Shown here: in pieces, positions 15,890-24,787 of the stretch
How the letters are laid out: each line of letters begins with the position of its first letter
How positions within the stretch are numbered: position 1 is the stretch's first letter
Source of the DNA: an uncultured Clostridia bacterium
Lineage (GTDB): Bacteria; Bacillota; Clostridia; Lachnospirales; CAMZNU01
DNA length: 55,417 nucleotides
Assembly: GCA_947313885.1 (NCBI GenBank)
Contig: CAMZNU010000011.1
Coordinates: 1-55,417, forward strand
Direction: 5' to 3'
The notes under the pieces: model-generated
Database searches by the model: none
The model's input: the letters and a program-made list of their open reading frames with translations, nothing else
Told to the model about the DNA's origin: nothing
Translations under genes and position numbers: made by a program

Positions 15890-16309
15890 ATGAAGAGATA
15901 TATTTTTTTAACGATACTAGTGATTATGTTAATAAGCTTAAAACATACAGATAAAAATAGTTTAAAAAATACGGCAAATCAAGATTACATAAAGGATATG
16001 ATAAGTTTCAATAAAATATTTTTTAAGAGAGAGGAAAATATAAAAGTAGATACGATGGTTAAAAAGGAGGAGAGTAAGACAAAAGAAATGTTAGAGATAG
16101 TAAAGAAATATGATATATTTGAATTTATAATGGTAAGGATAAAGAGTAATAGAGTGTACATAGGGGTAGAAGTTGGAGAAGGCGTTAGTATAATAAAATA
16201 TGTAAACACAAAAACAAAAATAAAAAAAGAAATTTTAAAAGAATATGAAGAAATAAAAGATGTTATATTGACAGAGGATATAAGTTTGTTAGAAAGCATA
16301 GGTGATTAA
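15890..16309 (+). CDS. hypothetical exported or membrane-anchored protein
   Basis: 139 residues from the ATG at 15890; AAAGGAGGTGT lies just before it, and the upstream in-frame GTG is part of that site. The N-terminus (KRYIFLTILVIMLISLKH) is an uncleaved signal anchor or signal peptide. The remainder is charged, with a short C-terminal alpha/beta region. No family is recognised. Its last four bases overlap the end of the converging dihydrofolate reductase gene. Confidence 0.6.
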   Translation: MKRYIFLTILVIMLISLKHTDKNSLKNTANQDYIKDMISFNKIFFKREENIKVDTMVKKEESKTKEMLEIVKKYDIFEFIMVRIKSNRVYIGVEVGEGVSIIKYVNTKTKIKKEILKEYEEIKDVILTEDISLLESIGD

Positions 16310-16794
16310 AATTTAGAAAAATTAGAATATTGATAATTAAAATTAGTGAAAGGATCTGTTAATATTTCACTTTCAAAAGTTTTAATAAAATCATGTGAAT
16401 TAAAAGAGAAAGTAGTATCTCCAGTAAATTCGTGTAACACAGTAGTCAAATATATTTTAGAAGTAAAAGGGAGTAGTTGTTTATAAATATTTCCGCCACC
16501 GATAATAAAAACTTCTTTATCGGAATGTTGATATTTAGAAATAATAGAATCTAAATTATGTTCAATAGAAACATTAGGATGATCAAAAGAAAAATCTGTA
16601 TTGTTAGTAATTACAATATGATGTCTGTTAGGTAGGACAAATGGTAAAGCGTTAAAAGTTTTACGTCCTACAATAATGGTATGATTAGTAGTAATTTTTT
16701 TAAAACGTAAAAGATCGTCTTTAATGTTCCATATAAGTTTATTGTTACAACCGATAACACCATTTTTAGAAACGGCTACGATGATAGAAAGCAT
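16306..16794 (-). CDS. folA: dihydrofolate reductase
   Basis: 162 residues from the ATG at 16794 (AAGGAGATTACT upstream). The enzyme reduces dihydrofolate to tetrahydrofolate with NADPH. Visible motifs are SIIVAVSKNGVIGCNNKLIWNIKDD (the acidic residue in DD contacts the pteridine), IIVGRKTFNALP (NADPH), and EVFIIGGGNIYKQLLP with the conserved GG. YLTTVLHEFTGDTTF forms the C-terminal strands. The length is normal for the bacterial chromosomal enzyme. It lies upstream of ychF on the same strand but is separated from it by a plus-strand gene. Confidence 0.95.
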   Translation of the reverse strand: MLSIIVAVSKNGVIGCNNKLIWNIKDDLLRFKKITTNHTIIVGRKTFNALPFVLPNRHHIVITNNTDFSFDHPNVSIEHNLDSIISKYQHSDKEVFIIGGGNIYKQLLPFTSKIYLTTVLHEFTGDTTFSFNSHDFIKTFESEILTDPFTNFNYQYSNFSKF

Positions 16795-16859
16795 AGTAAT
16801 CTCCTTTTGGGTAAAAAAAAACATACAATAATAAATGTATGTTTTAAAAATATATTTAA

Positions 16860-17123
16860 TTAAGCCATTTTGTTAACAGCTTTAGTTAATCTCGATTTTT
16901 GTCTACTAGCATTTTTTTTGTGATAAATTCCTTTGCTACAAGCCATGTCAATAGCTTTAATTGCAGGAACTAAGTTAGCTTGTGCAGTAGCTTTATCCTT
17001 ATTATTGATAGCAGTTTGAACTTGCTTAACAATAGTTTTAGTTTTTGATTTAACCATTTTATTTCTTAAAGTTTTTTTAGCGATAACTTTAATTCTTTTT
17101 TTAGCAGATTTAATATTTGCCAT
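16860..17123 (-). CDS. rpsT: 30S ribosomal protein S20
   Basis: 87 residues, lysine-rich and helical. It begins ANIKSAKKRIKVIAKKTLRN and ends KNAASRQKSRLTKAVNKMA-like, the standard S20 pattern, including the GIYHKKNA segment. It binds the 5' domain of 16S rRNA. AGGAGG precedes the ATG. A TATACT element and a TTAATT element on the minus strand (near 17155-17190) may be its promoter. It lies divergently from gpr, the usual clostridial arrangement. Confidence 0.97.
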   Translation of the reverse strand: MANIKSAKKRIKVIAKKTLRNKMVKSKTKTIVKQVQTAINNKDKATAQANLVPAIKAIDMACSKGIYHKKNASRQKSRLTKAVNKMA

Positions 17124-17319
17124 AATGTGCGTACCTCCTATTATATTTGGTATTAGTATACCATAAAATTAAAAATTAATTTTACGATGACGGTATCGTA
17201 ATCTATAACCTCTGAGCTAGGTTATTTAACAAAGATAAGTTTAAAACAAAAAAATGAAGAAGTCAACGAATATTATAAAAAAAGATAAAAATAATAATAC
17301 TTATAGAGGAGGATAAAAC

Positions 17320-18300
17320 ATGGGAAGAAAGAAGATAAATAACTATAGAACAGATTTAGCGTTAGAAAACCATGAAAGTTTAGAAGGTGATAAGTTTGAT
17401 GGTATAAAAATAACGATAGAAGATGATAATAAAAATAAAATTAAAACGACGTTAATAGAAGTTGAAAATAAAAAAGGTGAAGTAATTTTAGGGAAGGAAA
17501 AAGGTAAGTATATAACGATAGAAAGTAAGTATATGAGTAGTAGTAATAAAGATATACATGATAAGATAATAAAAGTAGGAAAGAAAAAATTAGAAGATAT
17601 GATAGGTAAAGGAAAGAAAAAAGTATTAGTAGTGGGACTTGGCAATGAAAATGTTACACCAGATAGTTTAGGATCAAAAGTAATTTCGAAAATATTAGTT
17701 ACGAGACATATAATAGACACTTTTGATGAGGAGTTGCAAAATAAAATAAGTAATGTAAGTGGGATAGCACCAGGAGTTATGGGGCAGACGGGATTAGATA
17801 CGGTAGATGTAATAAAAGGTATAGTAGAAAAATTAAAACCAGATTTAATAATAGCGATAGATGCATTAGCGGGACGAGAAGTAAATAGAATAAATAATGT
17901 AATACAAATAACAGATACGGGAATAACGCCAGGTTCGGGAATAGGTAACAAAACGAAATCAATAAATGAGGAAACATTAGGAGTAAAAGTAATAGCTATA
18001 GGAGTGCCGACGGTAATAGATGCACCGACGTTAGTGAGAGATAGTATAAATATGATTATGAATAATATAAGAAAGGGTAGAGAGTTATTAATTAATAATA
18101 ATGAATTTGAAAGTAAAGACGAAGATGAGCAGTTAGAAATAATTAAAGAGGGGATGAGTGAGAGATTAAAAGGGTTATTTGTAACGCCGAGGGAAATAGA
18201 TCAAAATATAGAAAGGATAGGTAATATAGTAGCGAATATAATAAACATAAGTGTACATAAAGGTCTAAGTATAGAAGATATTAATTATTTTATGGAGTAA
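17320..18300 (+). CDS. gpr: germination protease GPR
   Basis: 326 residues with GAGGAGG before the ATG. GPR is the aspartic-type endopeptidase that degrades small acid-soluble spore proteins on germination. The N-terminal YRTDLALE resembles the SASP cleavage sequence at which the zymogen processes itself. KKVLVVGLGNENVTPDSLG, VSGIAPGVMGQTG, DLIIAIDALAGREVNRIN and ITDTGITPGSGIGNK are all characteristic. It is strong evidence for endospore formation. The expected sporulation (sigma-G type) promoter was not identified. Confidence 0.97.
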   Translation: MGRKKINNYRTDLALENHESLEGDKFDGIKITIEDDNKNKIKTTLIEVENKKGEVILGKEKGKYITIESKYMSSSNKDIHDKIIKVGKKKLEDMIGKGKKKVLVVGLGNENVTPDSLGSKVISKILVTRHIIDTFDEELQNKISNVSGIAPGVMGQTGLDTVDVIKGIVEKLKPDLIIAIDALAGREVNRINNVIQITDTGITPGSGIGNKTKSINEETLGVKVIAIGVPTVIDAPTLVRDSINMIMNNIRKGRELLINNNEFESKDEDEQLEIIKEGMSERLKGLFVTPREIDQNIERIGNIVANIINISVHKGLSIEDINYFME

Positions 18301-18324
18301 ATTAATGAAAAATAATTAAAGGTA

Positions 18325-18353
18325 TTGACAAAAAGTAAAAATAATAATATAAA
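18325..18353 (+). promoter_or_regulatory. hup promoter
   Basis: TTGACA (18325-18330), 17-base spacer, TATAAA (18348-18353), about 65 bases before the HU start codon. Confidence 0.7.
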
Positions 18354-18418
18354 TAAAGTACAAGATGTGATTATTGCACGAAAAATAATCATAAACAATA
18401 AAAAGTGGAGGTATAAAA

Positions 18419-18697
18419 ATGAACAAAAGTCAATTAGTATCAGCATTAGCCGAAAAGGTGGAAACAACGAAAAAAGAGGCGGAAGCGTTTTTAAAAGCAT
18501 ACGAAGAGGTAGTAAAAGAGCAAGTAAACAACGGAGAAAAAGTTCAAATAATAGGATTTGGAACATTCGAAAGAAGTGAAAGAAAAGAAAGAGAAGGAAT
18601 AAATCCTAAAACAAAAGAAAAAATGAAAATACCAGCATCAAAAGGTGTTAAATTCAAAGCAGGAAAAGCATTTAAAGATTTATTAAACAATAAATAG
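18419..18697 (+). CDS. hup: HU family DNA-binding protein
   Basis: 92 residues. MNKSQLVSALAEKVETTKKEAEAF, IIGFGTFERSERKEREGINP and IPASKGVKFKAGKAFKDLL are the canonical HU helices, beta-arm and C-terminal helix. The Arg/Lys-rich arm and the proline that intercalates DNA (GINPKTKE) are present. It is the main nucleoid protein in Firmicutes, acting as a homodimer. A good GGAGG site and its own promoter and terminator mark it as monocistronic. In many clostridia hup precedes the rqcP-yabP block, as here. Confidence 0.96.
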   Translation: MNKSQLVSALAEKVETTKKEAEAFLKAYEEVVKEQVNNGEKVQIIGFGTFERSERKEREGINPKTKEKMKIPASKGVKFKAGKAFKDLLNNK

Positions 18698-18702
18698 AGC
18701 TT

Positions 18703-18736
18703 AAAGGATAAACGAAATTGTTTATCCTTTTTTTTA
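18703..18736 (+). terminator. hup terminator
   Basis: Perfect 11-bp stem AAAGGATAAAC / GTTTATCCTTT with a 6-base loop and a long T-run. Confidence 0.92.
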
Positions 18737-18749
18737 TAAGGGGAGAGAG

Positions 18750-18989
18750 ATGAGAATAGATAAGTATTTAAAAGTATCGAGGATAATAAAAAGAAGGACG
18801 GTAGCTAGTGATGCATGTGTAGGAGGACGTGTAAAAATAAATGGGACAGAAGCAAAACCGTCAAGTAAAGTAAAAGTAGGAGACGTAATAGAAATAACTA
18901 TGGGAAATAGAACTACAAAAGTAGAAATTATAAATATAAAAGACACGACAAAAAAAGAAGAGGTGAAAGAAATGTATAAAATAGTATAA
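18750..18989 (+). CDS. rqcP: S4-domain RNA-binding protein RqcP (YabO)
   Basis: 79 residues, made of one S4 domain: MRIDKYLKVSRIIKRRTVASDACVGGRVKINGTEAKPSSKVKVGDVIEI. It is the Firmicute RqcP, which binds the obstructed 50S subunit with RqcH during poly-alanine tailing in ribosome quality control. The assignment rests on the size and on the yabO-yabP-yabQ-divIC neighbourhood known from Bacillus. A small hairpin terminator separates it from yabP. Confidence 0.92.
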   Translation: MRIDKYLKVSRIIKRRTVASDACVGGRVKINGTEAKPSSKVKVGDVIEITMGNRTTKVEIINIKDTTKKEEVKEMYKIV

Positions 18990-19038
18990 ATAGTAATAAT
19001 ATACGAATAAGAGAAATATAATATAAAGAGTATAGGAG

Positions 19039-19068
19039 GAGCTATCATAATATATGATAGCTTTTTTA
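19039..19068 (+). terminator. terminator between rqcP and yabP
   Basis: AGCTATCATA / TATGATAGCT stem with a 3-base loop and six T residues. It would cut yabPQ-divIC expression from rqcP, so a sporulation promoter for yabP may lie close by. Confidence 0.8.
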
Positions 19069-19088
19069 ATTGTGATAGGAGGGATTGT

Positions 19089-19346
19089 GTGGAACATAAA
19101 ATAGAGATGGTGAATAGGGAGTATATGGATGTTATAGGAGTATTAGATGTAATAGCGTTTAACGAGGAGGAGATATTGATAGAAACAGAGAAAGGGTTAT
19201 TAATAATAAGAGGTATAAACTTACATATAAACAAATTAAATTTAGAGAATGGGGAATTGGCAGTTGAGGGGTATGTATATAGTTTAAGTTATGAGGAAAC
19301 GATGGCAACAAAAAGTAAAGGTGTATTTAATAAAATATTTAAGTAG
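19089..19346 (+). CDS. yabP: sporulation protein YabP
   Basis: 85 residues from a GTG start with AGGAGGG upstream. EMVNREYMDVIGVLDVIAFNEEEILIETEKG and IRGINLHINKLNLENGELAVEGYV match YabP, a small conserved spore-former protein of the YabP/YqfC family. In Bacillus it is made in the mother cell under sigma-E and is needed for proper spore assembly. Exact function is unknown. yabQ follows eight bases later. Confidence 0.94.
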   Translation: MEHKIEMVNREYMDVIGVLDVIAFNEEEILIETEKGLLIIRGINLHINKLNLENGELAVEGYVYSLSYEETMATKSKGVFNKIFK

Positions 19347-19354
19347 GTGTAAAA

Positions 19355-19864
19355 ATGATATTGTCTGTATCGGAACAAATGGATTTATTCATCAAATGTT
19401 TACTGTTAGGTATATTGGTAGGTGTATTTTATGATAGTTTATCAATAGTGAGAAAAATATTTGTACATAATAAAATAACGGTAAACATAGAAGATTTAAT
19501 ATTTTGGATTTTAACGACATTTTTTGTATTTATAATGTTGTTAAAAATAAATGAGGGGGAAATACGAGAATATGCTGTAGCGGGAATACTAATAGGATAT
19601 TTAATAAATAAAATGATTTTGAGTAAATATACAGTGAAGGTAGGAAGTATAATATTAGGATTTATAATAGAAGTCATAGTAAAGGTAATAGGAATAACGA
19701 TATATCCATTAGAAGTAGTTTATAAGGTGTTAATAAAATTGTTAAAACCGAGTAAAAAGGCGATAATAGGAAGTAAGAAAGTATTGAAAAGAAGTAAAAA
19801 AAATGTAAGGATAAAAATTAGAAACGTGAAGAAGGAAATAAGAATACTAAAGACAAAAATATAG
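19355..19864 (+). CDS. yabQ: spore cortex membrane protein YabQ
   Basis: 169 residues. Four hydrophobic segments lie in residues 10-130, beginning SEQMDLFIKCLLLGILVGVFYD, a typical YabQ opening. The C-terminal 40 residues are strongly basic (repeated KKV/RSKK). In Bacillus, YabQ localises to the forespore membrane and is needed for cortex formation. The length is a little short but complete. It is followed after 12 bases by divIC. Confidence 0.92.
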   Translation: MILSVSEQMDLFIKCLLLGILVGVFYDSLSIVRKIFVHNKITVNIEDLIFWILTTFFVFIMLLKINEGEIREYAVAGILIGYLINKMILSKYTVKVGSIILGFIIEVIVKVIGITIYPLEVVYKVLIKLLKPSKKAIIGSKKVLKRSKKNVRIKIRNVKKEIRILKTKI

Positions 19865-19876
19865 AAGAGGTGTATC

Positions 19877-20146
19877 ATGTTAAACAAAAAAATAATATTG
19901 CTGTTGGGAGTGATGGCGATTATAATAATAAGAGTATTATTTATGACAGAAGTAGGGGGTTATGGAGAAGGAATAAAAATAAAAAAAAGGTTGGAAGAAG
20001 AAATAAAAATATTGGAAAGAAATATTGGAGATATAGAAAAACAATTAGAACAATTAGATTCGGATGAGTTTATAGAAAGAAAGGCAAGGGAACAGTTAAA
20101 ATATAGCAAACCAAATGAATATGTATTTAGAATGCGAGAAAAGTAG
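19877..20146 (+). CDS. divIC: septum formation initiator, DivIC/FtsB family
   Basis: 89 residues: a short cytoplasmic start, one transmembrane helix (IILLLGVMAIIIIRVLF), then a coiled coil (GIKIKKRLEEEIKILERNIGDIEKQLEQL). It closes with EFIERKAREQLKYSKPNEYVFR, which has the conserved ARE-L---P-E pattern of DivIC/FtsB. It acts with FtsL and DivIB in the divisome. The yabPQ-divIC order is conserved in spore-formers. Confidence 0.92.
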   Translation: MLNKKIILLLGVMAIIIIRVLFMTEVGGYGEGIKIKKRLEEEIKILERNIGDIEKQLEQLDSDEFIERKAREQLKYSKPNEYVFRMREK

Positions 20147-20173
20147 AGATGATAAAATCATTTCTATTTTTTT
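20145..20173 (+). terminator. divIC terminator
   Basis: 9-bp stem AGAGATGAT / ATCATTTCT (one G-U) with a 3-base loop and a T-run, overlapping the divIC stop codon. Confidence 0.8.
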
Positions 20174-20287
20174 GTTTTAATAAGTATGTGAGGAGAGGTG
20201 TTAAAAAGAAAAAATCCTAGTTTCTTCTATTATATATAAGTAAGTAAAAAACTTTTAAAAACTTTAGAAACTTTTATGAAAAAGTTC

Positions 20288-20316
20288 TTGCAAAAGTATA
20301 ATAAGTAAGTTATAAT
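20288..20316 (+). promoter_or_regulatory. promoter of the S10-spc-alpha ribosomal operon
   Basis: TTGCAA (20288-20293), 17-base spacer, TATAAT (20311-20316). It lies 207 bases before rpsJ and leaves a long structured leader. The 110 bases between the divIC terminator and this promoter hold nothing convincing. Confidence 0.8.
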
Positions 20317-20322
20317 TATTTT

Positions 20323-20522
20323 GTTGTGACATTAGGAGCTATGATGTAGAAGGTTAAAATCTTAGGAAGATAATTTCTGCTAGCGATGTTCAGTTCAAGA
20401 AACGGGCGACAATGGTCACTGTCAATATTAAAAGTGTGTATACATGGGTATGCTATGCTTTCATTGTGCAGTCACCGTCAAGTCGTACGTAATTAAGTGC
20501 GAAAGGGAGGGCGACTTTTTTT
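20323..20522 (+). promoter_or_regulatory. structured rpsJ leader with attenuator-like hairpin
   Basis: A leader of about 200 bases, less AT-rich than its flanks, with several possible stems: ATCTT/AAGAT near 20356, ACAATG (from 20409) with CATTGT near 20462, and GTGAC (20326) with GTCAC (20471). The last element pairs AAGTCG (20480-20485) with CGACTT (20512-20517) and is followed by seven T residues ending right at the rpsJ ATG. The rpsJ ribosome-binding site GGGAGG (20505-20510) lies within this hairpin. GGGCGAC occurs twice (20404 and 20509), so GTCG can pair with either copy. This points to autogenous control at transcription and translation. Confidence 0.6.
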
Positions 20523-20834
20523 ATGAGTAATCAAAAAATCAGAATTAGTTTAAAGGCATATGACCATAAGCTAATCGATCAATCAGTAACAAGAATTATC
20601 AAGACGGCAAAGAAATCAGGTGCAGAAATTTCAGGACCAATACCTTTACCGACAAAAAGAGAAATAATAACAATATTAAGAGCGGTACACAAGTACAAAG
20701 ATTCAAGAGAACAATTTGAAATGAGAACACACAGAAGATTAATTGATATTTTATCAGTAAATCCTAAGACGGTTGAAGCATTAACAAGATTAGATTTACC
20801 AGAAGGTGTGGACATTACTTTAAAAATCAAATAA
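20523..20834 (+). CDS. rpsJ: 30S ribosomal protein S10
   Basis: 103 residues: [61 protein letters not shown] and [12 protein letters not shown]. It is a complete, standard S10, part of the 30S head and also the transcription factor NusE. It is the first gene of the superoperon. The ribosome-binding site GGGAGG lies 12 bases from the ATG, inside the leader hairpin described separately. 113 bases follow before rplC. Confidence 0.98.
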   Translation: MSNQKIRISLKAYDHKLIDQSVTRIIKTAKKSGAEISGPIPLPTKREIITILRAVHKYKDSREQFEMRTHRRLIDILSVNPKTVEALTRLDLPEGVDITLKIK

Positions 20835-20856
20835 TTACAGGGATTTACCCCTACGG

Positions 20857-20888
20857 TTTATATAAGAGAATAACCTTATATAACCTAG
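20857..20888 (+). promoter_or_regulatory. hairpin in the rpsJ-rplC spacer
   Basis: GGTTTATATAAG / CTTATATAACC with one bulged T, in the only long spacer inside the S10 operon. There is no T-run, so it is more likely an RNA processing or stability element than a terminator. Confidence 0.4.
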
Positions 20889-20947
20889 TATGATTTCTAA
20901 CATAGTATATGGAGGAAATCCGCTGTAGAGTTTTAGGAGGTGCAGAG

Positions 20948-21586
20948 ATGCAAAAGATGCAAAAAGCTATACTAGCTAAAAAGATAGGAATGACACAAAT
21001 ATTTGCAGACAATGGAGTATTAGTGCCGGTAACAGTTTTAGAAGCTGGACCATGTACGGTAGTACAAAAGAAAACAGTTGAAAACGATGGATATGATGCG
21101 ATACAAGTAGGATTTTTAGATGCCAAAGAAAAAGGAACTAACAAGCCGAAAAAAGGTCACTTCGATAAAGCAGGAGTTTCGATAAGAAAAGTAATAAGAG
21201 AATTTAGATTAGAAGACACATCATCATATGAAGTAGGAACGGATATTTTAGCAGATGTATTTACAGCTGGTGAAAAAGTTGATGTAAGTGGAGTATCAAA
21301 AGGTAAAGGGTTCCAAGGAGCGATAAAGCGACACGGTATGAGTAGAGGACCGATGTCACATGGTTCAAAATACCATAGAGGGTTAGGATCGTTATCATCA
21401 GGAACAACACCTGGTAAAGTTAAAAAAGGTAAGAAAATGCCAGGGCATATGGGAAACAAAAAAATAACGATACAAAACTTAGAAATAGTTCGTACAGATG
21501 CAGACAAAAACTTAATATTAATTAAAGGAGCTGTTCCAGGAGCAAAAGGAACTGTCTTATTTATAAAAAATAGCGTAAAAGCATAA
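20948..21586 (+). CDS. rplC: 50S ribosomal protein L3
   Basis: 212 residues from the ATG at 20948, seven bases after AGGAGG; an upstream in-frame ATG at 20909 is not needed. [54 protein letters not shown] and [18 protein letters not shown] are the conserved L3 blocks, including the loop that reaches the peptidyl transferase centre. The length is normal. Confidence 0.98.
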   Translation: MQKMQKAILAKKIGMTQIFADNGVLVPVTVLEAGPCTVVQKKTVENDGYDAIQVGFLDAKEKGTNKPKKGHFDKAGVSIRKVIREFRLEDTSSYEVGTDILADVFTAGEKVDVSGVSKGKGFQGAIKRHGMSRGPMSHGSKYHRGLGSLSSGTTPGKVKKGKKMPGHMGNKKITIQNLEIVRTDADKNLILIKGAVPGAKGTVLFIKNSVKA

Positions 21587-21611
21587 ATAATTACGGAAGG
21601 AGGAAAAATAA

Positions 21612-22232
21612 ATGGCAAATGTAGCAGTATATAATATGGACGGAAAAGAAGTTGGGAGCATGGAGCTTAGTGACAATGTTTTCGGATATGAGATAAATGA
21701 ACATGTATTACATTTATCGGTAGTACAATACTTAGCTAACCAAAGACAAGGAACACAAAGTGCAAAAACACGTTCTGAAGTTAGAGGAGGCGGTAGAAAA
21801 CCTTGGAAGCAAAAAGGTACAGGACGTGCAAGACAAGGTACAATACGTGCACCACAATGGAAAGGTGGGGGAGTAGTATTCGCACCTAAGCCAAGAAGTT
21901 ACAAATTCAAGTTAAATAAAAAAGTTAAGAGATTAGCTTTAAAATCGGCTTTATCAGAAAAAATGAATGAAAATAAAATAATAGTTTTAGATGATTTAAA
22001 ATTTAAAAACATCAAAACTAAAAATATGATTACTGTATTAGAAAATTTAAAGTTAAAAAAAGCATTAGTTGTAATAGATAATAATGATAAAAATGTTATG
22101 TTATCGACAAGAAATATACCAAATGTGAAAACGGCGGATATATCAACAATTAATCCTTATGACATTTTAAAATTTGATACGTTCGTAGTAACGAAAAGTG
22201 CAGTAGAGAAAATCCAGGAGGTATATGCATAA
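21612..22232 (+). CDS. rplD: 50S ribosomal protein L4
   Basis: 206 residues with GGAAGGAGG upstream. The extended loop that lines the exit tunnel is present: [22 protein letters not shown] followed by [13 protein letters not shown]4 is also the autogenous repressor of the S10 operon in several bacteria, which matters for the leader upstream of rpsJ. Its stop overlaps the rplW start (TAATG). Confidence 0.98.
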   Translation: MANVAVYNMDGKEVGSMELSDNVFGYEINEHVLHLSVVQYLANQRQGTQSAKTRSEVRGGGRKPWKQKGTGRARQGTIRAPQWKGGGVVFAPKPRSYKFKLNKKVKRLALKSALSEKMNENKIIVLDDLKFKNIKTKNMITVLENLKLKKALVVIDNNDKNVMLSTRNIPNVKTADISTINPYDILKFDTFVVTKSAVEKIQEVYA

Positions 22233-22531
22233 TGGCAGACTTAAAATATTATGACATCATTATAAAACCAGTTATAACGGAATGTTCAATGAACATGATG
22301 ACTGATAAAAAATATACTTTTTATGTACATCCAGATGCTACAAAAGTGCAAATCAAGCAAGCGGTAACAAAAATGTTTGATGGTGTTGAAGTAGAGAAAG
22401 TAAACACGATGAATGTAGTAGGTAAAGTAAAACGTCGTGGGTACACTAAAGGTAGAAGACCGGCAAGAAAAAAAGCAATTGTAAAATTAACAACAGCTAG
22501 TAAAGACATAGAATTATTCCAAGGAATGTAA
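22232..22531 (+). CDS. rplW: 50S ribosomal protein L23
   Basis: 99 residues: [63 protein letters not shown] complete L23, the docking site for trigger factor and SRP at the tunnel exit. The usual 'TEK(S/A)' is TECS here, a small variation. It is translationally coupled to rplD by a one-base overlap. Confidence 0.98.
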   Translation: MADLKYYDIIIKPVITECSMNMMTDKKYTFYVHPDATKVQIKQAVTKMFDGVEVEKVNTMNVVGKVKRRGYTKGRRPARKKAIVKLTTASKDIELFQGM

Positions 22532-22557
22532 ATAAAAAGCGAAAGGAGTGAATAAAG

Positions 22558-23388
22558 GTGGGAATTAAACGATTTAAACCTTATACACCTTCAAGAAGAC
22601 AAATGACAGTGTCAGACTTCTCGGAGATAACAAAAAGTACACCTGAGAAAAAACTTATTGTACATCTTAAGAGCCATTCTGGTAGAAATAACCAAGGTAA
22701 GATTACAGTGCGTCATAAAGGTGGAGGATATAAGAAGCAGTATAGAATTATAGATTTTAAAAGAAACAAAGATGGTATACCAGCTAAAGTAGTAGGTATA
22801 GAATATGATCCAAACAGAACATCAAACATAGCGTTATTAACGTATGTAGATGGGGAAAAAAGATATATATTAGCGCCAACAGGCTTAAAAGTTGGAGAAA
22901 TGTTAATGAGTGGAGCGGATGCAGAGATTAAAATTGGTAATACGTTACCGATGGCAAACATACCTGTAGGTTCTAGCATACACAATATAGAAATGAAGCC
23001 AGAAAAAGGTGGACAGTTAGTGCGTTCAGCAGGAAATGTTGCACAATTAATGGCAAAAGAGGGTAAATATGCGACTGTAAGATTACCATCAGGAGAAATG
23101 AGATTATTACCTATAAATTGTAAAGCAACGATTGGACAAATCGGAAATGCGGAACATGAGTTAATAAATATAGGTAAAGCGGGTAAAAAACGTCATATGG
23201 GAATTAGACCTACAGTGCGTGGATCAGTAATGAATCCTAACGACCATCCACACGGTGGTGGTGAAGGTAAAGCACCAGTTGGACGTAAATCACCAAGTAC
23301 ACCTTGGGGTAAACCAGCATTAGGATATAAAACAAGAAAGAAAAATAAAGCATCTAATAAATATATAGTTCGTAAAAGATCTAAGTAA
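22558..23388 (+). CDS. rplB: 50S ribosomal protein L2
   Basis: 276 residues from a GTG start (AAAGGAG upstream). [40 protein letters not shown], and the C-terminal [19 protein letters not shown] with the conserved His used near the peptidyl transferase centre. Standard length; required for joining of the subunits. Confidence 0.98.
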   Translation: MGIKRFKPYTPSRRQMTVSDFSEITKSTPEKKLIVHLKSHSGRNNQGKITVRHKGGGYKKQYRIIDFKRNKDGIPAKVVGIEYDPNRTSNIALLTYVDGEKRYILAPTGLKVGEMLMSGADAEIKIGNTLPMANIPVGSSIHNIEMKPEKGGQLVRSAGNVAQLMAKEGKYATVRLPSGEMRLLPINCKATIGQIGNAEHELINIGKAGKKRHMGIRPTVRGSVMNPNDHPHGGGEGKAPVGRKSPSTPWGKPALGYKTRKKNKASNKYIVRKRSK

Positions 23389-23419
23389 TAATTAGAATTT
23401 TGAGAAGGAGGTAACTCAT

Positions 23420-23704
23420 ATGGCAAGGTCGTTAAAAAAAGGACCATTTGTAGATGATCATTTAATGAAAAAGGTAGAGAAGCAAAATGAGGCGGGGACA
23501 AAAGACGTTATAAAAACATGGTCACGTAGATCTACAATATTTCCAGAGATGATAGGGCACACGATAGCAGTACATGATGGAAGAAGACATATACCTGTTT
23601 ATGTAACAGAAGATATGGTAGGACATAAATTAGGAGAATTTGCACTTACGAGAACTTATAGAGGTCACGGTAAAGATGCAGAGAAAAAATCTAAAATACG
23701 TTAA
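23420..23704 (+). CDS. rpsS: 30S ribosomal protein S19
   Basis: 94 residues: [44 protein letters not shown] and [26 protein letters not shown] complete S19 of the 30S head. GAAGGAGG stands before the ATG. Confidence 0.98.
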   Translation: MARSLKKGPFVDDHLMKKVEKQNEAGTKDVIKTWSRRSTIFPEMIGHTIAVHDGRRHIPVYVTEDMVGHKLGEFALTRTYRGHGKDAEKKSKIR

Positions 23705-23729
23705 TTTTTAGGGAAGGAGGTTTTTTATA

Positions 23730-24116
23730 ATGGCAAAGGGACATAGAAGCCAAATTAAAAAAGCGAGAAATGCAGTAAAAGATAATAGAGCCAAAGCACA
23801 CGTTAAGTTTGTGAGGTTATCAGATACAAAAGGAAGAATAGTATTAAATCAAATTAAAGGTAAAGATGTAGCAGAGGCGTTAGCGATAGTACATCATTCG
23901 CCAAGATATGCGTCAGATGTAATAGAAAAATTATTAAAATCAGCTATAGCGAATGCGGAACATAACCTAGGGTTAGATGTAAGCAAATTGTACGTTGAGG
24001 AAGTGTTTGCGAATCAAGGACCAACTTTAAAGAGAATACGTCCAAGAGCGCAAGGTAGAGCATATAGAATTATGAAAAAAATGTGTCATATGACAATCGT
24101 TTTAAATGAAAGATAA
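23730..24116 (+). CDS. rplV: 50S ribosomal protein L22
   Basis: 128 residues: [56 protein letters not shown] and the tunnel beta-hairpin [19 protein letters not shown] complete L22; the hairpin tip (RPRAQGRA) is where macrolide-resistance changes occur in other bacteria, and it looks wild-type. Confidence 0.98.
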   Translation: MAKGHRSQIKKARNAVKDNRAKAHVKFVRLSDTKGRIVLNQIKGKDVAEALAIVHHSPRYASDVIEKLLKSAIANAEHNLGLDVSKLYVEEVFANQGPTLKRIRPRAQGRAYRIMKKMCHMTIVLNER

Positions 24117-24127
24117 GGAGGGTTAGT

Positions 24128-24787
24128 ATGGGTCAGAAGGTTAATCCACATGGATTGAGAGTAGGGATTATTAAAGGATGGGACTCTGTATGGTATGCAG
24201 AAAAAGACTTTAGTAAGTTTCTAATAGAAGACAACCAAATAAGAAAATTTATAAAGAAAGAACTTTATATAGCTGGAGTATCAAAAATTATGATAGCTAG
24301 AACGACAGATAAAGTTAAAATAAATATTTTTACAGCGAAGCCAGGTATAGTAATAGGAAGAAATGGTGCATCAATCCAAGCATTAACACTTAAATTACAA
24401 GATATGTCAACGCAAAAAGTATTTGTTAATATAGAAGAAATAAAAAGACCAGAATTAGATGCGACGTTAGTAGCAGAAGACATAGCTAGACAGTTAGAAA
24501 ACAGAATAACATTTAGAAGAGCTATGAAAACTACTATGAATAGAACGATGAAAGCAAGAGCGCAAGGGATAAAAACGGCATGTTCGGGACGTTTAGGCGG
24601 AGCGGATATGGCGAGAACAGAACATTATAGTGAAGGAAGAATACCACTTCAAACATTAAGAGCTGATATCGATTATGGAGTAGCGGAAGCGGATACATCA
24701 TATGGTAAAATCGGAGTTAAAGTTTGGATATATAAAGGTGAAGTACTTCCTACAGCTAAAGCTAAGAAAGAAGGGAGTGTTAAGTAG
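24128..24787 (+). CDS. rpsC: 30S ribosomal protein S3
   Basis: 219 residues: [19 protein letters not shown], the KH domain with [14 protein letters not shown] (GxxG loop), and [29 protein letters not shown] complete S3, part of the mRNA entry helicase. It abuts rplP with no gap. Confidence 0.98.
   Translation: MGQKVNPHGLRVGIIKGWDSVWYAEKDFSKFLIEDNQIRKFIKKELYIAGVSKIMIARTTDKVKINIFTAKPGIVIGRNGASIQALTLKLQDMSTQKVFVNIEEIKRPELDATLVAEDIARQLENRITFRRAMKTTMNRTMKARAQGIKTACSGRLGGADMARTEHYSEGRIPLQTLRADIDYGVAEADTSYGKIGVKVWIYKGEVLPTAKAKKEGSVK

Noticed and set aside
17184-17225. tRNA-like arms on the minus strand between rpsT and gpr (CCTAGCTCAGAGG and a GTC loop)
   Set aside because: There is no T arm, no acceptor stem and the loop sizes are wrong; two simple hairpins explain it.
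17343-17951. 202-codon minus-strand open frame under gpr
   Set aside because: Antisense shadow of a clear germination protease gene, with no start signal or family resemblance.
20200-20245. GAGGAGAG site followed by a 13-codon frame as a leader peptide for the S10 operon
   Set aside because: It lies upstream of the likely promoter at 20288 and the frame is not distinguishable from chance.
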